From contig JANQJF010000087.1 of the NCBI GenBank assembly GCA_028281765.1, positions 124,001 to 188,000 on the forward strand: a stretch of 64,000 nucleotides of DNA. Reading direction: 5' to 3'. Each line of letters opens with the position of its first letter. Position 1 is the first letter of the stretch. The stretch is from Planctomycetota bacterium. GTDB lineage: Bacteria; Planctomycetota; UBA1135; UBA2386. The notes under the pieces were generated by a model. It did no database searches and was not told where the DNA came from. It saw only the letters and a list, made by a program, of their open reading frames with translations. The translations under genes were made by a program, and so were the position numbers. This document shows, in pieces, positions 1 to 8,744 of the stretch.

Positions 1-1
1 C

Positions 2-646
2 GCGGCCCGTCACGGCGTCGAGCGGGTCGTCTACACGAGCACCGTCGGTGCGCTCGGGCCGGTGCCGGCGAAAGGGCACTACAAGCGCAGCAAGCACGCC
101 GCCGAGCAGGTCGCGCTCGAGGCCGCGCAGCGCGGGCAGCCGGTCGTGATCGTCAATCCGTCGGCTCCGATCGGCGAACGCGACATCAAGCCCACCGCGA
201 CCGGCAAGATCATCGTCGACTTCCTCCGCGGGAAGATGCCCGCGTACGTCGACACGGGTCTCAATCTCGTCGACGTCGTCGACGTCGCGCACGGACACGT
301 CCTGGCCGCGGAGCGCGGCGAGATCGGCGAGCGCTACGTGCTCGGGAATCGCAACATGACGCTGCGGGAGATCCTGGAGACTCTCGCGGAACTCACGGGT
401 CGACGCGCTCCGCGACTGCGGCTGCCGCACTGGATTCCGATGACGGTCGCGTTCTGCAGCACGACGTGGGCGCGACTCACGCACAGCGAGCCGGCCGTCC
501 CGATCGATGCGGTGCGAATGTCCAGGCAGCGGATGTTCTTCGACGCGAGCCGTGCCGTGCGGGAGCTCGGCATGCCGCAGTCGCCTGTCGAGGGCGCGAT
601 GCAGCGCGCGATCGATTGGTTCGAAGCGAACGGATACGTGCGATGA
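2..646 (+). CDS. hpnA: Hopanoid-associated sugar epimerase/reductase (HpnA-like), 5' end missing
   Basis: This is the C-terminal part of an extended short-chain dehydrogenase/reductase; the N-terminal Rossmann glycine motif lies left of the window. The visible catalytic signature is YKRSK (Tyr-x-x-x-Lys), preceded by the family's VVYTSTVGALG strand and followed by IVNPSAPIGERDIKPT, a stretch typical of dihydroflavonol-4-reductase-like and HpnA proteins. HpnA is linked to hopanoid biosynthesis clusters, although its exact reaction is not settled. The stop codon overlaps the next gene by 4 bases (ATGA), so the two are probably translationally coupled. The pairing with an HpnG-like phosphorylase supports the HpnA call over a generic NAD-dependent epimerase. 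I infer that other hopanoid genes lie to the left. Confidence 0.75.
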   Translation, partial: AARHGVERVVYTSTVGALGPVPAKGHYKRSKHAAEQVALEAAQRGQPVVIVNPSAPIGERDIKPTATGKIIVDFLRGKMPAYVDTGLNLVDVVDVAHGHVLAAERGEIGERYVLGNRNMTLREILETLAELTGRRAPRLRLPHWIPMTVAFCSTTWARLTHSEPAVPIDAVRMSRQRMFFDASRAVRELGMPQSPVEGAMQRAIDWFEANGYVR

Positions 647-1308
647 GCACTCTGATCGTCGCGGCGATGCCCGAGGAGCTCCGGGGAATTCGAGGGCGGT
701 TCGGTGGGCGTGCCGGCGTCGTGATCGAATGCGTCGGCGAGGGCGCGGTGCGGGCGTCCGCGAGCGCTCGACGCGCGATCGAGGCCGTGAGCCCGAGTCG
801 GGTCCTGGTCGTCGGGGTCGCGGGTGGTCTCACGACCGGCCTCGCGGTCGGGGACGCGGTCGTGGCGCGTCGAGTCCTCGACGAGGCAGGCGAGGCGCCC
901 GCGCCGATCGTGCCCTCTGGGCTTTGCGCGACGCCTGTGGACGCATTGTCCCACGTGCGCATTCTGCGTGGGCCGTCGGAAAAAGCGCGTGCACGCGACG
1001 AGTTTCGTGTCGGCGACGCTGCGACCGTCGATCTCGAGACGGCGGCGATCGGACGAGTTGCAGGCGAGCTGTCGGTTCCCTACGCGATGCTGCGCGTCAT
1101 CAGCGATGCCGCTGACGAGGCGCTGCCCCTGGACTTCGAATCGTTCCGCGACGCGGACGGCGGCGTTCGACGCGGCGCGATCGTGCGCCACGTGACGTTG
1201 CGACCCTGGCTCGTGCCGCGCCTCCTCGAGATGGCGCGCCGGCTGCGATTCGCGTCTCGAACGCTGGCAAATCTCCTCGAGTCCACGCTCGAAAACCCCC
1301 TAGGGTGA
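643..1308 (+). CDS. hpnG: Hopanoid-associated phosphorylase/nucleosidase (HpnG-like)
   Basis: This 221-residue protein belongs to the nucleoside phosphorylase fold (PNP/UDP family). Visible motifs are the N-terminal strand MSTLIVAAMPEEL, the glycine-rich VVGVAGGL loop and the C-terminal VDLETAAIG segment followed by LRVISDAADEALP, which carry the family's substrate-binding Glu and the catalytic Asp. HpnG cleaves adenine from adenosylhopane on the way to ribosylhopane and bacteriohopanepolyols; that function is inferred from family and from the hpnA-like gene with which it shares a 4-base overlap. The start ATG at 643 fits the usual family length. A plain 5'-methylthioadenosine nucleosidase is the main alternative, but the context argues against it. 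Confidence 0.75.
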   Translation: MSTLIVAAMPEELRGIRGRFGGRAGVVIECVGEGAVRASASARRAIEAVSPSRVLVVGVAGGLTTGLAVGDAVVARRVLDEAGEAPAPIVPSGLCATPVDALSHVRILRGPSEKARARDEFRVGDAATVDLETAAIGRVAGELSVPYAMLRVISDAADEALPLDFESFRDADGGVRRGAIVRHVTLRPWLVPRLLEMARRLRFASRTLANLLESTLENPLG

Positions 1309-1341
1309 ATACGCCAAACCGTCCGAAGCCGACGGGAGGGG

Positions 1342-1413
1342 ATGGCAGAAACTACCGATACCGTGGAGAATCTCCTGTTGTTCCGGAGAGCTTGCCCCAG
1401 CGCTGTCTCATGA
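1342..1413 (+). CDS. Possible 23-residue leader ORF with strong ribosome binding site
   Basis: A short open frame (MAETTDTVENLLLFRR and a few more residues) follows a very good Shine-Dalgarno sequence, GGGAGGGG, directly before its ATG. It ends at an ATGA overlap with another frame. It lies in the 220-base gap between the hpnG-like gene and the Fis-type regulator. It could be a regulatory leader peptide or a chance frame; nothing else supports it. Confidence 0.22.
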   Translation: MAETTDTVENLLLFRRACPSAVS

Positions 1414-1528
1414 GAATGCGACGGAGCGGATTCCTCACCGGAAGGTCGTGTTGTTCGGCCCGGGTAGATTTTTCCTGCGAGCGCCCGGCGGGGAGATCGA
1501 CCTTGGCCACGTGCAAGAGGAACAGGAA

Positions 1529-1942
1529 ATGTCGATTGGGAAGAAACTGCTGGTGTTCTCGCCACGCGACGAGAAGGCAACGGGTCTCGTCGCGGCCACC
1601 GCGGAATGGGGATGCATCGTTACGACGTGTCAGTCCGCGGACGAGTTCCGTGGCAAACTCGAAGGCGGCAATTACGACGTCGTCGTCTGTGAAGACTCGA
1701 ACGCAGTCAAGAATCTGATCGCCGAAGCGGACCCTGCGGGTCAGATCCTGCAGACTTCGCTCGCAGAGGTCGAGAAGCGCCACATCCTGCGCGTTCTGTC
1801 GTCGACGAACGGCAACAAGACCCGAGCCGCCAAGGTGCTCGGGATCGATACCAAGACGCTCTACAACAAGCTCAAGGCCTACGCGGCCGCCGAAGCCCTG
1901 CGCCGCCGCGGCGCGGTCGCGAGCGAAGAAACCGAGGCCTGA
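1529..1942 (+). CDS. Small regulator: receiver-like N-terminus plus Fis-type helix-turn-helix
   Basis: This 137-residue protein has a short alpha/beta N-terminal half (LLVFSPRDEKATGLV, then YDVVVCED) that resembles a degenerate or truncated receiver domain. The C-terminal Fis/NtrC-type DNA-binding domain is clear (EVEKRHILRVLSSTNGNKTRAAKVLGI continuing into a KTLYNKLKAY recognition helix). It lacks the AAA+ domain that normally links these two parts in NtrC-like activators, so it cannot itself open sigma54 promoters. The start is the ATG at 1529, preceded by AGAGGAACAGGAA. A longer frame begins at 1448 but has no recognisable ribosome binding site. It may bind DNA as a dimer like Fis; its targets are unknown. 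Confidence 0.7.
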   Translation: MSIGKKLLVFSPRDEKATGLVAATAEWGCIVTTCQSADEFRGKLEGGNYDVVVCEDSNAVKNLIAEADPAGQILQTSLAEVEKRHILRVLSSTNGNKTRAAKVLGIDTKTLYNKLKAYAAAEALRRRGAVASEETEA

Positions 1943-1948
1943 TCCGCG

Positions 1949-1954
1949 TAGAGT
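1949..1954 (+). promoter_or_regulatory. -10-like hexamer (TAGAGT), putative leaderless promoter
   Basis: TAGAGT ends 6 bases before the ATG of the M1 peptidase gene, so a transcript would begin at or next to the start codon. There is no Shine-Dalgarno sequence. The same spacing recurs at several other genes in this window. Confidence 0.35.
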
Positions 1955-1960
1955 GGCGGG

Positions 1961-4234
1961 ATGGGTTCGAAACGGCTCGGCGGCGCAAGCCGCCCGCCGC
2001 GCACATGCGTGGCGCTCCTCGCACTCGCGGGTGCGGTGACCGCACAGAACGCGACGGACGCGAGTCCGAGCGTCAGCATCTACGAGATGGAGGTCGAGCT
2101 GCGGCCCGTCGCGAAGAGCGTCTCGGGTCGTCAGCGCATCACGTGGCGCAACACCACACGGGGCGCGACGAGCGAGCTTTGGATCCATCTCTACCTCAAT
2201 GCGTTTCGCGATCTCGACTCCACGTTCATGAAGGAGTCGGATGCGGCGTTCCGCGAACAGTGGCGCGCCGACGAGTTCGGTAGCTGTCAGCTGCTCTCGC
2301 TGCAGCTCGAAACTGGCGCCGGCGCGATTCACTTGAATCCGACTCCGGTGCAGCCCGACGACGACAACCCGCGTGACGCGACGGTCGTCGTCGCGCAGCT
2401 GCCGAGCCCGGTCGCGCCGGGCGAGTCGATCACGCTCGAGACGACGTTCGTGAGTCGCCTGCCGAAGGCGTATTGCAGAACCGGGTGGGTGCCGGACGAT
2501 GGCTTCTTCTGCATGCAGTGGTATCCCAAGCTCGGCGTGCTCGAAGACGTGAACGGTGGCGAGTCGAGGTGGACGTGCCATCAGTTCCACCGCAGCACCG
2601 AATTCTTCGCCGACTACTCGCAGTACGACGTGCGGATCACCACGCCGTCGCGATTCGTCATCGGCGCGACCGGCGGGCGTCCGATCGAGCAGCGGGATCA
2701 GGATGGGCTCACGACGTGGCGGTTTCGGCAGGACGACGTCCACGACTTCGCATTCGTGGCCGGCGACGACTTCGTGGTGCACGAGCACACGTTCGGGCCG
2801 ATCGAAGCGAAGCACGACCCGGTCGCCCGTGCCGTGGCGAAGCGAATGGGCGTCCCGGTCGAGACGTTCGACATCGACAAGGAGACCCGGATCCGGCTGA
2901 TGCTCAATCCCGAGCATGACACCGTCGAGCAGGTCGATCGGCACATCTCGGCCATCCAGTGCGCGCTCGAGTTCTACGGTCTGCGGTTCGGTCCGTATCC
3001 GTACGACGCGATCACGCTCGTGGATCCCGCTCGGGACATGGACGGGCGTCGACTCGGCGGCGGCATGGAGTACCCGACGTTGATCACGTGCGGCACGTCG
3101 CTCTGGCCGCACCCGCGCAAGCCGCAGCCCGAAGGCGTGACGGTCCACGAGTTCGGCCACCAGTACTTTTACGGCCTGGTCGCATCGAACGAACTCGAGG
3201 AGTCGTGGCTCGACGAGGGCATCACGACCTACACCGCCGGCCGCGCGCAGTGGCTGCGCTATCACGACACGATGCGTCCGGTTCGGACCACCGAGCTGGG
3301 GCTCGTCACCGTCGCCGGCGCCTCGTTCGCGGTGGACCCGGTCGAGGGCGTGCTCGGCTACGGCACGTTGCCGGTGCGCGACTGGGTCCCGGATCGAATC
3401 GACTCCGTGTTCGATGCGCTGTCGTTCGAGGGCACGGTCGTTCCGCAGTCGGTGCTCCTCGAATTCCTCGCGACGCAGCCGACGGCGACCGCGTGTCGCG
3501 AAGCGAGTTTCAGCGGCCGCTTCCACGATCGACGTCGCTGGCTCGACGTCGACAATCCCGACGCGATGGTCCGCGCCGGCTGGGAGTTCGCGAGTCATGC
3601 GAGCTACGTCGCGAACAGCCATCAGCGACCTGCGACCCTGCTGCGGACGATGGAAGCGATGGTGGGCCGGGACGCGTGGTGGACGTTCATGCGGAAGTAT
3701 TTCGCACGGTCGCGATTCGGCCACCCGACGACGGCGGACTTCGTCGCGCTGCTCGGCGAGGAGTGCGGTGCCGGTCCCGCCGAGTTCTTCCGGCTCGCGA
3801 TCGAAGCCGAGGCCGAGTTCGACTACGGCGTGCGCGACGTCGTGCCGCGCGACGGCCGCGGTCCGGTCAAAACCGTCACCGTGCAGCGCTACGGCGGCAT
3901 GCGTGGCGACGTGCAGGTCCGGTTCCGCTTCCGGGGACGCGCCGAACCGGTGTATCGAACGTTCGCGGCTTCGGAGGAGTACCCGTGGAAGCGGTTCCGC
4001 TTCGACGACCGCGAGGAGTCGTGGGGTGACCTGATCGAGGTCTGGGTCGACCCCCCGGTCGATCCCGCGGCTCACGAAGCGGCATTCGGTCCGTGCGGCG
4101 CCTACCTGATCGACTCGAACCTGCTGAACAACGCGTGGCGGCCCGATGTCGATCGAGCGCCGGCGTTCTATCGCGCGTTGCGTGCGCTCCTGCAGACGCA
4201 GAACCAATTGACCTTCACCGGGATCGCGGGGTAG
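1961..4234 (+). CDS. Secreted M1-family zinc metallopeptidase (aminopeptidase N-like)
   Basis: This 757-residue protein opens with a signal peptide ending near AGAVTAQ. The M1 signature is complete: a GGGMEYP exopeptidase motif followed by HEFGHQYFYG at residues 396-405 and the third zinc ligand Glu419, giving HExxH-x18-E, with WLDEG at the glutamate. The N-terminal third is the beta-sandwich typical of the family, and a Y-rich helical C-terminal part follows. It probably trims peptides in the periplasm or outside the cell. A -10-like TAGAGT sits 6 bases before the ATG, so the message may be leaderless. The next gene begins 2 bases after the stop, suggesting co-transcription. Confidence 0.88.
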   Translation: MGSKRLGGASRPPRTCVALLALAGAVTAQNATDASPSVSIYEMEVELRPVAKSVSGRQRITWRNTTRGATSELWIHLYLNAFRDLDSTFMKESDAAFREQWRADEFGSCQLLSLQLETGAGAIHLNPTPVQPDDDNPRDATVVVAQLPSPVAPGESITLETTFVSRLPKAYCRTGWVPDDGFFCMQWYPKLGVLEDVNGGESRWTCHQFHRSTEFFADYSQYDVRITTPSRFVIGATGGRPIEQRDQDGLTTWRFRQDDVHDFAFVAGDDFVVHEHTFGPIEAKHDPVARAVAKRMGVPVETFDIDKETRIRLMLNPEHDTVEQVDRHISAIQCALEFYGLRFGPYPYDAITLVDPARDMDGRRLGGGMEYPTLITCGTSLWPHPRKPQPEGVTVHEFGHQYFYGLVASNELEESWLDEGITTYTAGRAQWLRYHDTMRPVRTTELGLVTVAGASFAVDPVEGVLGYGTLPVRDWVPDRIDSVFDALSFEGTVVPQSVLLEFLATQPTATACREASFSGRFHDRRRWLDVDNPDAMVRAGWEFASHASYVANSHQRPATLLRTMEAMVGRDAWWTFMRKYFARSRFGHPTTADFVALLGEECGAGPAEFFRLAIEAEAEFDYGVRDVVPRDGRGPVKTVTVQRYGGMRGDVQVRFRFRGRAEPVYRTFAASEEYPWKRFRFDDREESWGDLIEVWVDPPVDPAAHEAAFGPCGAYLIDSNLLNNAWRPDVDRAPAFYRALRALLQTQNQLTFTGIAG

Positions 4235-4236
4235 CC

Positions 4237-5187
4237 ATGGCAGCAATCCGAGATGTCTTCTCCGCGATCACGACGGCGCTGCTCAGCCCGCGAGTCGTGC
4301 TGTTCGTGTGGCTCCTGATCCTCGTGCCGGCGCTCGTCGTCGTCCTGCCGAGATTCGAGGAATACGACGCGGCGCTGTCGCAGCACCCCGGCGCCGGCTT
4401 CCTGCTCGACCAGGCTCTCGATGCAGACTTCGCTCGCCAGCACGGCACGCTGCCGCTGCTCGGCGCGACCCTCTTCGTGCTGTTGGCTTCCGTGTTCTTG
4501 GCCGGCGGCGTGCTGTCGATCGTCGGCGTGCGCAGCACGCGTGGTACGCTCAGCGAGTTTCTCGGGGAGTCCGGTCGGCTCTTCCTGCGCAACCTTCGCG
4601 TGCTGGGCGTCGGGATCATGGCTGCGCTGCTGCTCGGGTGGGGTATCGATGCCGCGCGCTACTGGCTCGGCGAACTCGCGTACGGCGTCGATCCCGGATC
4701 CCCGTTCGTGTTCGACTGGCTGCCGGTGCGGTGGGCACATCTCGCGTGGGTCGGTTCGCTCGCGGCGGGGTTCGCGTTCTTGTGTCTCGTGTTCGCGAGC
4801 AAGGTCGCGATGGCCCGTCTCGCGTTGCACAACCGGCGGTCGGCGATCCTCGCTTGGGGCATCGCGATCGGCAAGTCGGTGCGTCAACCACTGCGAGTCG
4901 CGCTCACGGTCGGTCTGTTGACGGCCGCGTGGACCGCGGGTGCGCACCTGCTCGGCGGCCTGACGGCGCGATTCCTCGAGGTCGAGCAGAACCTGTGGCT
5001 CGGCCTTTTGTTCGGGCAGCTCTCCATGCTCTGGGGTGCGGTGATCCTCGTCGCGACGCTCTTGGCGGCGCGCCAGTTCGCGATTTCGCACGCCGCGGTC
5101 GCCGATCCCGAGGCGAGAGAGCCGATCGTCGAAGTGCCGCGTGCCGTGCCGCAGAAGACCGGGGAGCGAGCGTCGGTCGAGGTGTAG
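4237..5187 (+). CDS. Integral membrane protein of unknown function
   Basis: This is a 316-residue protein with about six hydrophobic segments: residues 20-40, 70-100, 120-140, 165-190, 220-245 and 255-275. The tail is polar and probably cytoplasmic. The layout resembles proteins of six-helix glycerophosphoryl-phosphodiesterase-membrane/YihY-like type, but no diagnostic motif was found and no function is given. The gene starts 2 bases after the M1 peptidase stop and ends 15 bases before the aminopeptidase P gene, so it may support those secreted peptidases. This is inference from position only. Confidence 0.75.
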   Translation: MAAIRDVFSAITTALLSPRVVLFVWLLILVPALVVVLPRFEEYDAALSQHPGAGFLLDQALDADFARQHGTLPLLGATLFVLLASVFLAGGVLSIVGVRSTRGTLSEFLGESGRLFLRNLRVLGVGIMAALLLGWGIDAARYWLGELAYGVDPGSPFVFDWLPVRWAHLAWVGSLAAGFAFLCLVFASKVAMARLALHNRRSAILAWGIAIGKSVRQPLRVALTVGLLTAAWTAGAHLLGGLTARFLEVEQNLWLGLLFGQLSMLWGAVILVATLLAARQFAISHAAVADPEAREPIVEVPRAVPQKTGERASVEV

Positions 5188-5190
5188 CGG

Positions 5191-5196
5191 CATACT
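5191..5196 (+). promoter_or_regulatory. -10-like hexamer (CATACT), putative leaderless promoter
   Basis: CATACT ends 6 bases before the GTG start of the aminopeptidase P gene. The spacing would place the transcription start on the start codon. It may act as an internal promoter in the 15-base gap after the membrane protein gene. Confidence 0.3.
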
Positions 5197-5202
5197 GTTG
5201 CC

Positions 5203-6561
5203 GTGCGATCGACCCTCCTCCGGATTCTCGCTGTCGCGATTGCTGCGACGCTTCCCGCCCAGGAGCCCGAGCCGAAGCGGCCGGTTCCCGAGGTCTTCGC
5301 CGCGCGGCGCGCGGAACTCATGGAGAGGCTCGGTAGCGGCATCGTCCTGCTGCGCGGCGCGTCGACGGCCGACATGGCGCAGTTCTATCAGGACCACGAG
5401 TTCTACTACCTGACAGGCGTCACCGATCCCGATTGCGCGATGATGCTGTTCCCGGAGACCGGTGAGCAGTGGCTGTTCGTTCCGCCGTTCAGCCGCTTCA
5501 CCGCGACGTGGGAAGGCGCGCGACACGTGCCGGGGGCGAAGACGGCCAAGGCGCTGAAGTTCGACCAGGCGAAGAGCGAGCGCACGCTGAAGCGGACGCT
5601 GCGCGAGCTCATGGAAGTCGAGGACGGAGAGGAGCTGCCGAAGATCTGGACGCTGCTCTCGCCGTCGCCGAATCGAACCGCGACCTCGAACTCCGCGTCC
5701 GGCGCCGTGCGGCGCCAGAAGCGTGACTTCCTCGATCGGCGCCCCGCGCGGCACGAGGCGATGCGCGAGCGACTCGAGTCGATGTTCGATGGCGTCCGCG
5801 TCGGTGACATCTCGCATCACGTGAACGCGATGCGCGGCGTCAAAGACGTCACCGAGATCGAGCACATCGCGGCGGCGACCGATGCCGCGGTGCACGGCAT
5901 CGCCGAGGCGATGAAGAGCTCGCGCGTGGGGATGTACGAGTATCAGCTCGCCGCGTGCGCGCGCTACGTGTTCTCGCGGCTCGGCGCGGGTCCCGACGCG
6001 TATGCCGCGATCGTCGGCGCGGGTCCGAACGGCTGCGTTCTGCACTACAACGAGAACAGCCGGAAGCTCGTGGACGGGGACCTGATCGTCATGGACTACG
6101 GCCCGACCGTGCGTGGGTACGCGACCGACGTGACGCGCACGTTCCCGGCCAACGGCAAGTTCACGGCTGTGCAGCGCAAGCTCGTGCAGGACGTGCACGA
6201 AGTGCAGAAGGCTCTCATCGCGGAGGTGCGGCCGGGCGCGAGCCTCGCGCAACTCGGTCGCATGAGTTCGAAGCTCCTGTCCGAGCGCGGCTACACGTCG
6301 ATCCACGGCCCCTGCCACCATGTCGGACTCGCGGTGCACGACATGGGCGGCGACGTCCTGAAGCCCGGAATGGTGATCACCGTGGAGCCAGGCGCCTACC
6401 TCACCGACGAAGGCATGGGCTGTCGCATCGAGGACACGATCCTGGTGACCGCTGACGGGTGCCGCAATCTGTCCGCGTCGCTTCCCGCGGACCCCGATTC
6501 GATCGAGGCGCTGATGGCCGCCGACGGCATCGCGCAGCAGCCGATCGGTTTGCAGCGGTAG
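5203..6561 (+). CDS. pepP: Secreted Xaa-Pro aminopeptidase (M24, aminopeptidase P-like)
   Basis: This 452-residue enzyme starts at GTG and has a signal peptide cleaved near TLPA-QEP. An N-terminal creatinase-like domain (about residues 30-180) is followed by the pita-bread catalytic domain. The five metal ligands of the family can be placed in order: Asp in IVMDYGP, Asp in YATDVTRTF, His in HHVGLAVHD, Glu in TVEPGAY and Glu in GCRIEDT. Such enzymes remove N-terminal residues before proline using two manganese or zinc ions. Because of the signal peptide it likely acts in the periplasm with the nearby M1 peptidase. The gene symbol refers to the family, not to a proven orthologue. Confidence 0.88.
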   Translation: MRSTLLRILAVAIAATLPAQEPEPKRPVPEVFAARRAELMERLGSGIVLLRGASTADMAQFYQDHEFYYLTGVTDPDCAMMLFPETGEQWLFVPPFSRFTATWEGARHVPGAKTAKALKFDQAKSERTLKRTLRELMEVEDGEELPKIWTLLSPSPNRTATSNSASGAVRRQKRDFLDRRPARHEAMRERLESMFDGVRVGDISHHVNAMRGVKDVTEIEHIAAATDAAVHGIAEAMKSSRVGMYEYQLAACARYVFSRLGAGPDAYAAIVGAGPNGCVLHYNENSRKLVDGDLIVMDYGPTVRGYATDVTRTFPANGKFTAVQRKLVQDVHEVQKALIAEVRPGASLAQLGRMSSKLLSERGYTSIHGPCHHVGLAVHDMGGDVLKPGMVITVEPGAYLTDEGMGCRIEDTILVTADGCRNLSASLPADPDSIEALMAADGIAQQPIGLQR

Positions 6562-6586
6562 CCGAAACGCGGCGAAAGGCCCATCC

Positions 6587-6632
6587 GGGAAATGCACCGG
6601 GCCACAGTGGCCGCGATTCGGACTATCATGGC
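6587..6632 (+). promoter_or_regulatory. Upstream element shared with the downstream metzincin paralogue
   Basis: GGGAAATGC at the left end and ATCATGGC at 6625-6632 recur in the same order before the second metzincin gene (8636-8686), with nearly the same spacing to the start codon (62 versus 66 bases). TATCAT at 6624-6629 could be a -10 box. The similarity is seen directly; promoter function is inferred. Confidence 0.4.
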
Positions 6633-6686
6633 CGATCGCTCAGCTTGCTCCCGTTTCCTAGTGTCGACCCCGGGTCGCACTCCGCC

Positions 6687-8474
6687 ATGACTCGATCCCA
6701 CACGTTCTTCACACTCTCTCTGGCTGCCGTTCTGTTCGGATCCGGAGCCCACGCCCAAGTCGTCGCCGGCTACACACCGCCACCGGCGACGCCCGAAGTG
6801 CTCGCCGCGTACGGACTGAGTGCAGGCACGGTGCAGCAACTCTCGCCGGAACTCGTGACGCCGACGTCGATGCAGTTCATCGTCTGGATCGACGGCGAGG
6901 CCGAGATCCTCGACCTCACTCAGCACGACATGCGTTCGCCGACTTACACGGCGCTCGCAACCGACGCGAACGGGACGATCGTCGTGCCGTCCGGTCCGAC
7001 CACGACCTACCGGGGGACCTTGCTCGGTCGTTCCGGCAGCGTCGTCGCCGCTTCGTACTTCGGTGGCAGTCTTCGCGCGACCATCTGGTTCGACCGAGAC
7101 TTGCCTGCCTGGGGGGTGGATCCCCTGTCGCAAGTCGTGCCGGGGGCGCCCGCCGATCAGCACCTGGTCTACTGCTCTGCCGACGTCACGACGCAGGGCA
7201 CGTGCGGGGTGTCTGCGGGTGCCGGGTGGCAACCGATCCCGGGCGTGCCGTCCGGTATCGACGTGCTGGAGGAAGCGCAGGCGATGATCGTCTGCGACGC
7301 ACCGTTCTCACAGATCTACGGCAACAACACGACGACGATCCAGAACACCATCCTCGGCGTCATGAACGCCGTTGACGTGATCTACGACCGCGACGTCGAG
7401 GTGACCTACGACGTCAACATCGTGCAGATGTTCATCGGCTCCGACCCGTTCACGACCAACCTGGCGTGCGATGACTTCCAGCCGAACTTGCTCGACCAGT
7501 TCACGAGCTACGCGTTGAGTACGCACGGTGGCGTGGAGCGTGACATCAACCACCTGTTCAGTGGCCGAAATTTCACGGGCTCTACCCTGGGTTGCGCATT
7601 CGACGGATTCACGACCGGCACGGTATGCACGAACGCCGCCTACGGCGTCAGCGATATGATCAGCGTGCAGAACCAGACTTCGCGTGCCGGGCTCGTGTCG
7701 CACGAAATGGGGCACAACTGGCACGCCCAGCACTGCAGTGGCGGCGGTGGCTGCCAGATCATGTGTGACGGTCTCGGTGGCTGCACGGGCAACATCACCG
7801 CGTTCGACGCGACGGCGATCTCACAGATCGTCGCGTTCAAGAACACGATCAACTGCCTCGACAACGCCGGTGGTCCTCCGCCGGTCCTGTCCAGCGTGAC
7901 GCCGAACGTGCTCGAGGTGATGTCGGGTCAGACGATTCAGCTCACGGGCACGAACCTGACGACGGTCACCGAGCTCCGTTTCATCGGCTTCCAGCTCGAT
8001 CCCGGCGAGTTCCTGATCCCGAACGACAACCTGATCACGTTCGAAGCTCCGACGCCGCTGAATTTCTTCCCCAACTTCGTCTGGGCCGTCGGCCAAGGTG
8101 GTTCGAGCAACCTCCTGCCGGTGACGTTCATCCCGGCGACGAATGCTTCGATCGAGGTGCCGACGTTCCACAGCCCGGCGACTTCCGGGGATTGGCCGAT
8201 CGACTACGCGCACCAGCCCGGCTACCTCTACGCGATCTTCGGTTCGCTCAACAATCCGGCGACCGTTCCCGTGCTCGGGATCGACTTCCTCGTCGGCGCG
8301 TTCCAGATCAGCGCCGGCACGCTCGATCCGGTGCTCGGCTTCGGCAGTCTCGAGATCGATGTCCTGCCCGGCACCCTGGGTGCGCAGACGATCTACATGC
8401 AGCTCGTGACGATCGACAACGGCTTCACGACGCTGTTCGATTCGCCGGTCGACGCGACGTTCTTCCTGAACTGA
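6687..8474 (+). CDS. Secreted reprolysin-like metzincin protease with IPT/TIG domain, copy 1
   Basis: This 595-residue protein has a signal peptide ending at GAHAQ and a propeptide-like N-terminal region of about 200 residues. The metzincin catalytic domain contains HEMGHNWHAQHC at residues 339-350 (zinc ligands His339, His343, His349; general base Glu340) and a Met-turn at Met359 in CQIMCDG. The glycine expected at position 8 of the zinc motif is His here. A catalytic domain rich in Cys suggests disulfides. An IPT/TIG immunoglobulin-like domain (about 395-485) follows, then a C-terminal module (about 500-595) shared with other secreted proteins of the window. The ATG at 6687 is chosen because the signal peptide begins there. 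The next gene is a close paralogue. Confidence 0.83.
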   Translation: MTRSHTFFTLSLAAVLFGSGAHAQVVAGYTPPPATPEVLAAYGLSAGTVQQLSPELVTPTSMQFIVWIDGEAEILDLTQHDMRSPTYTALATDANGTIVVPSGPTTTYRGTLLGRSGSVVAASYFGGSLRATIWFDRDLPAWGVDPLSQVVPGAPADQHLVYCSADVTTQGTCGVSAGAGWQPIPGVPSGIDVLEEAQAMIVCDAPFSQIYGNNTTTIQNTILGVMNAVDVIYDRDVEVTYDVNIVQMFIGSDPFTTNLACDDFQPNLLDQFTSYALSTHGGVERDINHLFSGRNFTGSTLGCAFDGFTTGTVCTNAAYGVSDMISVQNQTSRAGLVSHEMGHNWHAQHCSGGGGCQIMCDGLGGCTGNITAFDATAISQIVAFKNTINCLDNAGGPPPVLSSVTPNVLEVMSGQTIQLTGTNLTTVTELRFIGFQLDPGEFLIPNDNLITFEAPTPLNFFPNFVWAVGQGGSSNLLPVTFIPATNASIEVPTFHSPATSGDWPIDYAHQPGYLYAIFGSLNNPATVPVLGIDFLVGAFQISAGTLDPVLGFGSLEIDVLPGTLGAQTIYMQLVTIDNGFTTLFDSPVDATFFLN

Positions 8475-8486
8475 GCCGGACTCGAC

Positions 8487-8512
8487 CCGCCGGAGCGTTC
8501 GCTCTGGCGGGA
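8487..8512 (+). terminator. GC-rich stem-loop after metzincin copy 1
   Basis: CCCGCCGGAGC and GCTCTGGCGGG form an 11-bp stem (one G-U pair) around a GTTC loop, 12 bases past the stop. There is no U-run. Confidence 0.55.
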
Positions 8513-8635
8513 TCCATACGGTCACGATCGGTCGGCCGTAACGACGTCGCGGAAGTGTCGACGCGATGGCGGGAGCCGGGATCTTGGATCCCCGGCGGCC
8601 TTGTCCGACCCCGCCGCGTTCCGCCGATGATATCT

Positions 8636-8686
8636 GGGAAATGCCCCAGGGACCTTGTGGGCTGTCAATGCAGTCCCGATCATGGC
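8636..8686 (+). promoter_or_regulatory. Upstream element shared with metzincin copy 1
   Basis: GGGAAATGC, a G-rich spacer, ATCATGGC and CGCTCA recur in the order seen at 6587-6632. The block sits 59-109 bases before the ATG at 8745. This suggests that the duplication included the promoter, or that both genes answer to the same regulator. Confidence 0.4.
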
Positions 8687-8744
8687 AGGCCGCTCAACCT
8701 GCCTCCCTCCGACCTACGGCTTCCCCGAAGTCGAGTCCCACAAG

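Noticed and set aside
1352-4246. Long open frame on the minus strand opposite the M1 peptidase
   Set aside because: It is rich in Arg, His and Glu and shows no domain motifs. Such antisense frames are expected in GC-rich coding DNA. The plus-strand gene has a full M1 signature.
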